Part shown: piece by piece, positions 44,658 to 53,804 of the stretch
Numbering within the stretch: position 1 is the first letter of the stretch
Layout of the letters: the number at the start of each line of letters is the position of its first letter
Assembly: GCA_009493725.1 (NCBI GenBank)
Contig: VOGB01000004.1
Coordinates: 186,001-250,000, forward strand
Source of the DNA: Pseudoramibacter fermentans
Lineage (GTDB): Bacteria; Bacillota; Clostridia; Eubacteriales; Eubacteriaceae
DNA: 64,000 nt
Direction: 5' to 3'
Notes under the pieces: generated by a model
The model's database searches: none
What the model was told of the DNA's origin: nothing
The model's input: the letters and a program-made list of their open reading frames with translations, nothing else
Position numbers and translations under genes: made by a program

Positions 44658-47430
44658 TTCACGCTCGGGACAACAGCGAGTTCTTAAAAAAGGTCAAAAA
44701 GAGCGGCTGTACCGTGATCAGCGGCGGCCTCAACGGGGAAGAACAGAACACCAAGAAAATCAAGACCCTGTGCGGCGATTTGTACAAATCCCGGCAGATC
44801 CTAAACGAAGAAACCGGCGGCAGCATTCAAACCATTTACTGCCCGGGCATGAAGGGCAGCGCCTCGACGCTGAAGGCTGTCGCGGCGGGCGGTTATCAAC
44901 AAATGGTGCTGCCGGCGGATGAAGACTTGATCAAAGCCAGCACCTTTGCGGACAGCGGCGAGGCGGCGGCCTACGTGCAGAACTTGACCGGCGAGCGCAT
45001 TATTTTGATCAGCCTTGACGGCAAGGCAGACCCAGTCACGCAGGAACCGACGGTCGAACCGGCGACGCCGGCCATCGATAAACAGGAAGATTTGGACGAC
45101 GGCAAGGCGAAGGCCGAGGAGACTGCGACAATCGACCAGGTGACCAAATGGATTTTGGATTCGCTGAGTGTGCAGAATGTGGACATTCAGCCGTTAAGCA
45201 GCTTAAAGGCGCAGAAGGCCTCTGACTTTATCGGCGCAAATCTTCAAGACAATTCGGATCAGGCCGTCTTGTACCGCAGCGCGCTGACCAACGAAAAACG
45301 GGTGGCGCTGTGCGTGCGCGGTATTGGCACCCGCGCCCAGTACGAAAAGCTGAAGAAGCTGTTGAAGCGCTACAAGGCCGACGCCGCCTTTTTCGTGATC
45401 GCCGCCACGGACGGGAATTTGAAAAAACAGATTCGAGCGGACGGCTACGCGCTGGAAAACGCGGGCAAGACTGGAAGCGCCTCCGGCGATGTGCACAAAA
45501 TGTATCAGGAAATCGACGGCGGCGCCCAATCGCTGCAGAAAATTGGCGCCAATCCGGGGGCATATCTGGTGTACGAACCAAAATACCTGTCCCAGATCCG
45601 CGCGGCCTGTTTTGCAGCCGGACAGATTCCGGTGGAGCCGCAGAATCCAAAGCAAATCGCAAAGGGCGCCTTTTATCTCTACGACGCCCAGGATATATCT
45701 GACATTGAGAAGCTGTTGAAGACGGCTAAGCGCGAAGGGTATCACGTCGACAGCGTGGGCGACCTCATCGACAGCAGCGGCACGATCCCGGCATTGTCTA
45801 ATGCGGATTTAACCAAGCGCAGGAATGCCAACGCCGGGAAAAGCGCCAAATACACGCAGACGGTGATGACGACGGAAAAAGCCCTCGGGCTGACCTTCGG
45901 CAATTTAAGTAATCAGGCTGTGGATTTGGACGTGGCCAACCGGCTCAAAAGCAGAGGAGCGAAGGGCACGTTCTTCGCGACCTTTAACGAATTGCAGACG
46001 GATTCGGACACTGTCGAAAAGCTGACCGCGATGGGGAACGAAATCGGCATTGCCTACAACGAAAACACCGGCTATTCGGCCGATTACGACGGCATGGCCC
46101 GTTACCTCCACGATTGCCTGACCTATACAAAGTGGCGGTACGACATGAAGCCGAAGGTTATCATGCTGCCGGAGGACTGCGCGAAAAACAAAGGGATGTT
46201 GGAGGCGGTTCACGCCTACCATTTGAAGGCGGTTGGCGCCTCAAGAAGCATCATCACGAGCGGGACGGAAAACACGACCGATGCCACATTGCCTCAGGTT
46301 TTGGGGCAGCTCAAGTCGGTTCGGTTTACGCGAGGCGGCCTGGAATACATCAATTTGGGCTATTACGTCAACGACCAGAACAAACAAATCGGCGACAAGA
46401 CCATCATGGGCAATTTGATCGATCAGGTGATCGATCAGCACGTCGACGCCATCGCTTTTGTTTCACCGACGACCAACCAGATTGAGGACGGCAGCCGCTA
46501 CCGGCTTAAGACAGTGAGCAGCCTGTTCGCGTCGAAGAAGGTGTATCGCCTTTCTGCGAAGAAACAGACCGCGGTCACCAGTCATAAAGACGTGCTGGGC
46601 AGGATGGGCAGTTCCAAAAAACAGTTTGCGTACATGAAAAACCACTACGTCGGCAGCAATTTCGTCGTCAACGCTAAGAAGCTGCCAGGCTTCAATGCCG
46701 GTGAAATTAGACAGCTGGACAAGGTCGGCCGCCTGACCGACGACAGGGTGCTGTTTTTGACTTTTGACGACTGGGGCACTGACCAGTCGATCAATAAGAT
46801 TCTCTACGTGCTCAAAAAACATCACGTCAAAGCCACTTTCTTCGTCTTGACCCAGCACGTCGACGAGAATCCCAATCTGCTCCGGTCGATCGCTATGGAC
46901 GGCCACGAAATCGCTTGCCATTCCAATACCCACGTGCCCCTTTCTGACGCCAACGCAGATTACACCCAGTACACGTCGCTGACAAAGAAAGAACAACAAT
47001 CGATGCGCAAGGATTTGGTCACGTCCTACAACAAATTGAATCACTACGTTGGGGACGTCAAAGTCGGCGGCAAAAAGGCGCTGTCCCAAGATTTCAGACC
47101 GCCGACCTTGGCGGTCAGCAAGGCGGGGCTCTACGAGGTGTTCGACGTGGGCTTTAACTACGCGATTTCAGGCGACGTGTCGACGAACGACTACAAGCGC
47201 ACGGATCTCAACGCCTACCTGAACGCGATGCGCAACGGGTCGCCATCAGACGAAGATGACTTTAAAGTAAAAAACGGCAGCGTGATCGTCATGCACATGA
47301 CGGAAAACGCGAAATACACCGCGCAGATGCTGGACGAAATGATTCCGCAATGGCAGCAGGAGGGCTACCATTTTGCGCGGGTGGACGATTACGTCAATCA
47401 GTTTAAACCAAGAGGAAAGCGGGAGAGAAA

Positions 47431-49257
47431 TTGAAAAAAGACAATCAAGAAGAGGTGCTGACGCAGATCAAAAAAGACCGCCGACTGCTCTCCCACGTGC
47501 CAGACCCCACGGGTGAGCGGTCGGCGTCGGATCGGCGCGGCTGGAAAGGCCAAGGGCAGATCACGGACGAAAACGCGTGGATCGCGCAGCAAAAGAAGGG
47601 TATCCGCTATCTCGGCGATTTCAAGGTGAGGGTGATTCTGAGCGGCGGCACGGCATTAGAAGGGCGGAGCGTCGACATCTCGGACACGGGCATTTTGATC
47701 CGCTTCCCTGAACAAAAGGACTACGAATGGGTCAAAAAAGAAAAACAGGTTACCCTGCAGTTCAAGGTGCCGCCGGGCGCCATGCCGGAAGGGCACGAGA
47801 TGAAGTTCAAGATCCCGGCCTCGAGGATTCGGCAGATTGAAGACGCCCAGCAGATCGCCTTCCAGTTCACGGAAGACCTCCAGACCTTTAAGCAGCGGCA
47901 TCGGGACCGCTACCTGCTGCTGATGTCCGCGGCCAGTCTGGGACTGGTCAGCCTGTGCGTGGTGCTGATGCGCACGGAGTCGGTGATCTACTTCAAATAC
48001 AACGCGGTTTTGTACATGTACTCCTTGATCGCGGCGATGTTTCTGCTATCAAGATATTTCTTCGGCATGCTGTACAAGCCGGTGCCCATCGATCCGGACT
48101 TCACGCCGTCGGTGACTGTCATCATTCCGTGCTTCAACGAAGAGGAATGGATTCAGACCACGATCTTGTCCTGCTTCGATCAGGATTACCCGTCGGACAA
48201 GCTAAAGGTCATTGTGGTAGACGACTGCTCGACCGACCACTCGGTTGAAAAAATTAAGGAAATCGTCGACGAGCTGACCGAAGAGGAGGGCGCTCGGTAC
48301 GACGTGGCCCATCGGCTCAAGTATTACGTCCAGCCGCAAAACGCCGGCAAGCGCGCGGCGCTGGTGCGCGGGGTTGAAAACACCGACACCGATTTGGTCA
48401 TGTTTGTAGACAGCGACTCCTTTCTCGACCCATACGCGGTCAGAAATCTCGTGCAGCCCTTTAAGGAACCGAAAATGGGCGGCTGCGCCGGCCGCTGCGA
48501 CGTGGCCAATACCTACACCAATTCCCTGACGAAGATGCAGTCGGTGCGGTATTACATCGCCTTTCGGATCATGAAGGCGGCCGAAGGCTATTTCGACGCG
48601 GTGACCTGTTTGAGCGGGCCGCTGTCCTGCTACCGCCGGGAAATTGTCATGCACTACAAGGAGGCGTGGATCAATCAGCGGTTCCTTGGCCACAAGGCGA
48701 CCTTCGGTGACGACCGGGCGATGACCAATTTTGTGCTCCGCCATCACCAATGCACCTACCAGGATACGGCCGTCTGCTCGACCATCGTGCCTAAGGCCCA
48801 TCGGGTCTTTTTGAAACAGCAGATGCGGTGGAAGCGCTCGTGGCTCAGAGAGTCGCTGAGTGCGGGGACCTTCATGTGGCGCAAGGAGCCCTTTGCGATG
48901 ATCAATTTCTACATCGGGCTGGTGGTGCCGATGCTGGCGCCGGCTGTTGTGGTTTACAACCTGATGATTGTGCCCTTCACCCAGCATATTTTCCCGAAGA
49001 CCTTCTTGATGGGGCTGCTGTTGATGTCCTTGATGATGACGATCGCCCAGCTGTTTTTCAGAAAGAGCAGCACCTGGCTGTTTGGCTTCTGGTTCTGCGT
49101 GTATTACGAATTGGTGCTGCTGTGGCAGATGCCGATCGCGTGGTTCACTTTCTGGAAGTCCACCTGGGGCACTCGGATGACGCCGAGCGACGTGAAGGCC
49201 AAGGCGAAGCGCGACGAAAAGAAAAAGAAAAAAATAAAAAAGAGAGAGCGGAAATAG
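47431..49257 (+). CDS. Membrane glycosyltransferase family 2 polysaccharide synthase with N-terminal PilZ domain
   Basis: The 608-residue protein starts at TTG 47431, overlapping the deacetylase stop by 4 bases. Residues about 55-155 resemble a PilZ domain with VDISDTG; the usual RxxxR reads KKGIR. Two membrane helices follow (about 160-215), then the GT2 domain with DDCSTD, the metal-binding VDSDSF near 326, LSGPLSCYRRE, GDDRAMT near 427 and QQMRW near 463, then four helices. The acceptor motifs are closest to hyaluronan synthase/NodC-type processive synthases. It should polymerise and export an N-acetylhexosamine-containing chain, probably gated by c-di-GMP. PilZ is at the C-terminus in BcsA, so the order here is unusual. 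Confidence 0.9.
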   Translation: MKKDNQEEVLTQIKKDRRLLSHVPDPTGERSASDRRGWKGQGQITDENAWIAQQKKGIRYLGDFKVRVILSGGTALEGRSVDISDTGILIRFPEQKDYEWVKKEKQVTLQFKVPPGAMPEGHEMKFKIPASRIRQIEDAQQIAFQFTEDLQTFKQRHRDRYLLLMSAASLGLVSLCVVLMRTESVIYFKYNAVLYMYSLIAAMFLLSRYFFGMLYKPVPIDPDFTPSVTVIIPCFNEEEWIQTTILSCFDQDYPSDKLKVIVVDDCSTDHSVEKIKEIVDELTEEEGARYDVAHRLKYYVQPQNAGKRAALVRGVENTDTDLVMFVDSDSFLDPYAVRNLVQPFKEPKMGGCAGRCDVANTYTNSLTKMQSVRYYIAFRIMKAAEGYFDAVTCLSGPLSCYRREIVMHYKEAWINQRFLGHKATFGDDRAMTNFVLRHHQCTYQDTAVCSTIVPKAHRVFLKQQMRWKRSWLRESLSAGTFMWRKEPFAMINFYIGLVVPMLAPAVVVYNLMIVPFTQHIFPKTFLMGLLLMSLMMTIAQLFFRKSSTWLFGFWFCVYYELVLLWQMPIAWFTFWKSTWGTRMTPSDVKAKAKRDEKKKKKIKKRERK

Positions 49258-49262
49258 GCATC

Positions 49263-51170
49263 ATGAAGCGTAAAAAAAGGAAATTTCTATTTTATTCGAT
49301 CGAAACGCGCAAGGATGTCGTCAAAATCCTGCGGACCTGCCTGGAAATTTTGATCATCGTCCTTGTGGCCTGGATAGTCTCGCGGGCGCTGATCGTCTCT
49401 AAAACTTACAAGCCCTACGACAAAACAGACCCAAAGATCGTGTCCGGAAAGGACCATGGCTTCATCGCGCTGTCTTACTTCGGCGTCGCCCGGACCGGCA
49501 CCAGCCAGCTGATTGCCTTGAAACGGCTCGATGAAGAGCTGACGGCGCTGAAAAAGCTCGGCTACGTGACGGTGACCCAGGAGGATGTGGAAAATTACTA
49601 TTACTACGGCAAGCCTCTGCCGGACAAAGCCGTGTTTCTCTTGTTTGAGGACGGCCGGAAGGACACGGTGCTCTTCACGGAGAAGCTCCTCGAAAAGCTC
49701 AACGACAAAGCCACGATCTTGACCTACGCCGAAAAATTTAAACACGACGACGAAAAATTCGTCTCGCCGAAAGATTTGAAGAAATTGGAAGCGGAGGGCT
49801 TTTGGGAGCTGGGGACCAACGGCTACCGGCTGTCGTACATCAACACCTTCGACCGTTACAACCGCTTTTTGGGTCAGATGGATTCCCGGGAATTTGTCGA
49901 AATCAATCAATTCATCGACCGGGATTACAACCATTATTTGATGGACTACATCCGGGATAAGGACCGCGTTCCGACGGAGAGCACGGATGAAATGAATCAC
50001 CGCATCACCCGGGACTACGACCTGATGGAAAAGATTTACAAAAAGCGGGTCGGCTACGTGCCCGATCTCTACTGCCTGATGCACTCTAATACGGGCCGTT
50101 ATGGCAACAACCCCAGCGTGTCTGAGGCGAACGCGGAAAATTTGGAAGGCCTGTTCAAAATGAACATCAACCGGGAAGGCTTTTCCTACAACAATAAAAA
50201 GTCGTCCATTTACGATTTGACGCGTTTGGAACCTCAGTCGTGGTGGTACACCAACCATCTGTTGATGCGCATCCGAGACGATCTGCCCAAAAAAGATAAA
50301 CACAACATTGTCTTCGAAAAAGGTGACAAAAAGGGCTTTTCGAAATGGCGTCTGGTGAAGGGAGCTGCCGAGTTTAAGCACAATTTGATCGCGCTGACCT
50401 CGGAATCCCGCTCGAAGGGTGTGTTGACCCTGAAGAAGACGAAGTGTCAGGATATGCGCCTCAGCTGCCAGCTGAAGGGCAACAAAATCGGCGGCCAGAC
50501 GATTTATATGCGCACCGGCGGCGCCTATAATGCGAAGCGCGCCTTCAAGCGCTACCTGTCGGTATCGGTTGAAAACAACGTGCTGTACGTCAGAGAACGA
50601 GGCAAAAACGGTGTGCGCACGCTGCTGACCCAGGACATGTACAAGCTGCACGACACCCATCCAGTTTCTATACCCGAGGACAGTCAGGACGCCCATGTGG
50701 CCGAGCTCAAGGTGCGCGGCAAGTTTTCGAGAGACAACCTGACCGCGGGCTTGTATCGGCTCAAGGCTTCGCGGGTGGCGCGGGAAAAGGTGCCGAGCGT
50801 CAAAGACGGCGCGAAGGAATACGTACCGGAGCTTCAAATCAGCGATCCCGGCGACGTTAAGGTCGAAGTCACCTTGCGGGGGAACCAGATGGCAATCCGC
50901 GTGGACAATATCGAGCTGGCTGACGACCTCCGCGTTTCGGATACGGCAAACGGCGGCATCGCGTTGGAAAGCAAGTTTGGCGGCTTTCAGAAGAGCCAGC
51001 GGAACATCGCCGACGACGTGTACGACGGCGCTTTTGAAAATCTGACCATTTCGCCGGTTTCTCCGGGGGAACCTTATTACGACTACACCTATCACGGCTT
51101 TGCGAAGCTGGGCCACGGCATCAGCCTCGCCTGGAACGCGACGGTGAATTGGTTTATCGATCATTTGTAA
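49263..51170 (+). CDS. Membrane-anchored deacetylase-like protein of the polysaccharide cluster
   Basis: The frame is open far upstream within the synthase gene, but ATG 49263 six bases after the synthase stop gives a plausible 635-residue product. A membrane anchor at about 22-45 is followed by an extracytoplasmic region. Residues about 65-250 resemble a PgaB-like polysaccharide deacetylase: the YxxV strand is SYFGVARTG and the usual FDDG motif is LFEDGRKDT, so one metal-binding Asp is Glu. Residues about 380-605 look like a beta-sandwich of the LamG or DUF1080 type (for example MAIRVDNIELAD). It probably modifies or binds the exported polymer; catalytic ability is doubtful. Confidence 0.78.
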   Translation: MKRKKRKFLFYSIETRKDVVKILRTCLEILIIVLVAWIVSRALIVSKTYKPYDKTDPKIVSGKDHGFIALSYFGVARTGTSQLIALKRLDEELTALKKLGYVTVTQEDVENYYYYGKPLPDKAVFLLFEDGRKDTVLFTEKLLEKLNDKATILTYAEKFKHDDEKFVSPKDLKKLEAEGFWELGTNGYRLSYINTFDRYNRFLGQMDSREFVEINQFIDRDYNHYLMDYIRDKDRVPTESTDEMNHRITRDYDLMEKIYKKRVGYVPDLYCLMHSNTGRYGNNPSVSEANAENLEGLFKMNINREGFSYNNKKSSIYDLTRLEPQSWWYTNHLLMRIRDDLPKKDKHNIVFEKGDKKGFSKWRLVKGAAEFKHNLIALTSESRSKGVLTLKKTKCQDMRLSCQLKGNKIGGQTIYMRTGGAYNAKRAFKRYLSVSVENNVLYVRERGKNGVRTLLTQDMYKLHDTHPVSIPEDSQDAHVAELKVRGKFSRDNLTAGLYRLKASRVAREKVPSVKDGAKEYVPELQISDPGDVKVEVTLRGNQMAIRVDNIELADDLRVSDTANGGIALESKFGGFQKSQRNIADDVYDGAFENLTISPVSPGEPYYDYTYHGFAKLGHGISLAWNATVNWFIDHL

Positions 51171-51200
51171 AGAGGAGATGTTGAAATTAGAGGAGTGAGC

Positions 51201-52256
51201 ATGAAATCAACGAGAAATCATAAGAAGCGTGCAAAGATCAAAAGGTGCGCCGCGGCGGCATTGGCCGCCGCCCTGTGTTTGATGACCCTTGGCGCCTGCG
51301 GCAGCAAAAGTGAGACGACGACCACGTCCGCAGCGACCGGGCGCCAGGAACAGACCCAGGAAATCAAGAGTCTGAGCCGCAATGGCAGAACCCTCGGAAC
51401 GTGGACTGTGTACTGGGATGGCGGCGGCGCGGTGCGGACCCTTGCGAAAAACGCCGGCCGCATCGACAGCGTGGGCGTGTTCGCGGCCGATTACCCGGAC
51501 GGCAAAACCCTGACGCTGCCCGAAAAATCGGCCAGTACGGTCGGTCAGATCAAGGCGTCCGAGACGTTAAAGCAGATGCCGGTGTATCTGTCTGTTGTCA
51601 ACGACACGAAGGATGAAGAAAAGAGCGTCACTTTGCTCAATCATTTGATCGGGACGTCGAGTCAGGCCGAGGCGTCGGCGAACGCCATTGTGGATATGGC
51701 CAAAAGCTACAATTGTGACGGGGTCGAGATCGACTTTGAAAAAATCCGAAAGGATACGGCACTTTGGGCGCGGTTCGTCGATTTTGAAAACCGTCTGATC
51801 GCTGAGTGCAATGAAAACGGCTTGAAACTGCGCATCGTGCTGGAAACGCTGACGCCGGTGGAAAGCATCAATCTGCCCACTGGACCGGAATACGTGGTGA
51901 TGTGCTACAACCTTTACGGCAATGGCACAAAGCCGGGACCCAAGGCAGACCGCGCATTTTTGAAAAAGACTGCAGGCCGATTTGAAAAGCTCGGCAACGT
52001 GACCTACGCGCTGGCCAACGGCGGCTTCAATTTCAAGGGTTCGCAGCAGGCTGAGGCGGTGACGGCGGACGAAGCGGCCGCGCTGATGAAAAAGCACGAC
52101 GTGAAGCCGAAGCGGGACAAGGACAGCGGGGCGCTGTACTTTAAGTACGGCAGCCACACGGTGTGGTACGCCGATGCGAAAACGCTGTCGACCTGGGCAG
52201 AGACCCTGGATCAGGCGGCCAACCGAAAAGTGCCGGTCGCCCTCTGGCGGCTTTGA
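51201..52256 (+). CDS. GH18-like lipoprotein of the polysaccharide cluster
   Basis: The 351-residue product starts at ATG 51201 with AGAGGAG upstream. It has a basic N-terminus, hydrophobic stretch and lipobox LGAC, so it should be an exported lipoprotein. The core matches glycoside hydrolase family 18: the motif DGVEIDFE near residue 172 corresponds to DxxDxDxE with the catalytic Glu kept, and YVVMCYNLYG corresponds to the later MxYD strand. It may trim or hold GlcNAc-containing chains made by the synthase. It is followed 32 bases later by the nucleotide-sugar dehydrogenase gene. Confidence 0.82.
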   Translation: MKSTRNHKKRAKIKRCAAAALAAALCLMTLGACGSKSETTTTSAATGRQEQTQEIKSLSRNGRTLGTWTVYWDGGGAVRTLAKNAGRIDSVGVFAADYPDGKTLTLPEKSASTVGQIKASETLKQMPVYLSVVNDTKDEEKSVTLLNHLIGTSSQAEASANAIVDMAKSYNCDGVEIDFEKIRKDTALWARFVDFENRLIAECNENGLKLRIVLETLTPVESINLPTGPEYVVMCYNLYGNGTKPGPKADRAFLKKTAGRFEKLGNVTYALANGGFNFKGSQQAEAVTADEAAALMKKHDVKPKRDKDSGALYFKYGSHTVWYADAKTLSTWAETLDQAANRKVPVALWRL

Positions 52257-52288
52257 GTGTTTTGATTGAAATGGAGAGGGAATCGTCT

Positions 52289-53605
52289 ATGAATCTATAC
52301 GAAAAACTGCGGCGGCGTCAAACCCGCCTGGCGGTGGTCGGATTGGGCTATGTCGGGATGCCGATCGCGCTGGCCTACGCGGCCAAGGGCATCGATGTCG
52401 TCGGCTTTGACATCAATGCGGAAAAAATCGACTTGTACAAAAGGGGCATCGATCCGACCGATGAGGTCGGCAATCGTGCGATCGCCGAGACTTCGGTGCG
52501 ATTTACAGCTAATGAGATAGACCTGCGCTCGGCCCAATTCTTTATTGTCGCGGTGCCGACACCGATCAATTTAGACCACACGCCGGACTTGACGCCAGTC
52601 AAGGCGGCGGCGGAGCTGGTCGGCCGCAACCTGAGCTGCGGGTCGGTCGTCGTGTTCGAATCCACCGTGTATCCCGGCGTCACGGAGAACATCTGTACGC
52701 CGATCATCGAGACTCAGTCGGGGCTGAAATGTGGAAGTGAATGGAAAATCGGCTACAGTCCGGAGCGCATCAATCCAGGCGACAAGGTGCACCGCCTTGC
52801 GAATATTAAAAAAATTGTATCCGGCATGGACGCCGACGCTCTCCGCACGATCGAACAGGTTTACGGCATCGTCATCGAAGCGGGGACTTATGCGGTTTCC
52901 AATATCAAGACGGCCGAGGCCGTGAAAGTGGTCGAAAACAGCCAGCGGGATATCAACATCGCCTTCATGAACGAGCTGGCGATGGTGTTCGATCGGATGG
53001 GGATTGACACCAACGAGGTGGTCGACGGGATGAACACAAAGTGGAACGCCCTGGGCTTCAGGCCTGGGCTGGTCGGCGGCCACTGCATCGGGGTCGACCC
53101 TTATTATTTCATTTACGAGGCGGAAAAGCTCGGCTACCACAGCCAGATTGTGCTGGCTGGCCGGGAGGTCAACGACGGGATGGCGGCCTTTGTCGCGCAG
53201 GCGGCCATTAAACAGGCGGTTCTCGCCGGGCTGGCGGTCAGGAAGTGCCGATTCGTGATTTTGGGCTTGACCTTCAAGGAAAACTGCCCGGACATCCGCA
53301 ACAGCAAGGTGAAGGACATTGTCAAAGAGCTGCAGCAGTACGGCGTCGAACCCCTCGTCTGCGATCCTTGGGCGGATCCCGAGGCAGCGTGGCGCGAGTA
53401 CGGCGTGACGCTGACGCCGCTGGAAGCGGTCAAAGACGCGGACTGCATCATCGCGGCGGTGGCCCACAATGAATTCAAAGCCCTCGATGTCGAGGCTTTG
53501 AACAAAATGTACAAGCCCGGCGGCGAAAAGATCTTAATTGACGTCAAAGGTATCTACGACAGCAAAGCGCTGACGGACGTGGGCTTTAGAATTTGGCGGT
53601 TGTGA
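52289..53605 (+). CDS. Nucleotide-sugar 6-dehydrogenase, TviB/WbpO/WbpA-like
   Basis: The 438-residue enzyme oxidises C6 of a UDP-hexose or UDP-N-acetylhexosamine twice with NAD+, giving a uronic acid. Signatures: VVGLGYVGMPIA (NAD), ESTVYPGVTE, KTAEAVKVVENSQRDINIA with the catalytic Lys, and GGHCIGVDPYY with the catalytic Cys. The STVYPGVTE and GGHCIGVDPYY forms are those of UDP-N-acetylhexosamine dehydrogenases such as TviB and WbpO. ATG 52289 with GGAGAGGG upstream is chosen over the long in-frame extension. As last gene of the cluster it likely supplies the acidic precursor for the synthase. Confidence 0.92.
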   Translation: MNLYEKLRRRQTRLAVVGLGYVGMPIALAYAAKGIDVVGFDINAEKIDLYKRGIDPTDEVGNRAIAETSVRFTANEIDLRSAQFFIVAVPTPINLDHTPDLTPVKAAAELVGRNLSCGSVVVFESTVYPGVTENICTPIIETQSGLKCGSEWKIGYSPERINPGDKVHRLANIKKIVSGMDADALRTIEQVYGIVIEAGTYAVSNIKTAEAVKVVENSQRDINIAFMNELAMVFDRMGIDTNEVVDGMNTKWNALGFRPGLVGGHCIGVDPYYFIYEAEKLGYHSQIVLAGREVNDGMAAFVAQAAIKQAVLAGLAVRKCRFVILGLTFKENCPDIRNSKVKDIVKELQQYGVEPLVCDPWADPEAAWREYGVTLTPLEAVKDADCIIAAVAHNEFKALDVEALNKMYKPGGEKILIDVKGIYDSKALTDVGFRIWRL

Positions 53606-53650
53606 TTTGGCGAGCTGCCGCTCCTGACAATCAACACCAAACAAAACAGG

Positions 53651-53690
53651 CTGGAAGTACAGATAAATCTGCGGCTTTCAGTCTATTTTT
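53651..53690 (+). terminator. Terminator after the polysaccharide cluster
   Basis: CTGGAAGTACAGAT (from 53651) pairs imperfectly with ATCTGCGGCTTTCAG (to 53681), followed by TCTATTTTTTA. Confidence 0.65.
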
Positions 53691-53742
53691 TATGCGACAG
53701 ATCGCGTGGATTCAGGATGGAATCAAGCACAGCAAATCCCAC

Positions 53743-53788
53743 TTGCGCTTTTAAAAGAAATGCGCTACAATATTATCGACATATGTCG
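53743..53788 (+). promoter_or_regulatory. Promoter and palindromic operator of the DUF134-NifX gene
   Basis: TTGCGC (53743-53748), 17-base spacer, TACAAT (53766-53771). The perfect 12-bp palindrome CGACATATGTCG (53777-53788) sits at the expected transcription start, in a position to block the promoter when bound. Confidence 0.75.
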
Positions 53789-53804
53789 GAAATGAGGTGA
53801 GGAT

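Larger units (their letters stand above)
42600..47434 (+). pseudogene. Exopolysaccharide deacetylase with four tandem NodB-like domains, interrupted by an insertion element
   Basis: The 5' part (42600-42972, TTG start, AGAGGAAA ribosome site) and the 3' part (44661-47434) are one gene split by an IS. Joining them across one copy of TTC gives a continuous 1048-residue protein. It has a membrane anchor at residues 14-35 and four deacetylase-like units starting near residues 88, 337, 530 and 818. Units 1-3 have lost the DD and HxxxH metal sites (FSGLTND, VRGIGTR, TFGNLSN). Unit 4 keeps TFDDWG, HSNTH, RPP and HMTE and should be active on an N-acetylated polymer at the cell surface. A TATAAT lies at 42551-42556. 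As it stands the active part could be made only from an internal start (for example near 44714). Confidence 0.88.

Noticed and set aside
48828..49262. Long N-terminal extension of the deacetylase-like protein into the synthase gene
   Set aside because: The extension is an out-of-frame reading of conserved synthase sequence; ATG 49263 starts a normal membrane anchor.
52163..52288. Upstream extension of the nucleotide-sugar dehydrogenase frame
   Set aside because: It overlaps the end of the GH18-like gene; ATG 52289 has a ribosome site and gives the standard N-terminus before the NAD motif.
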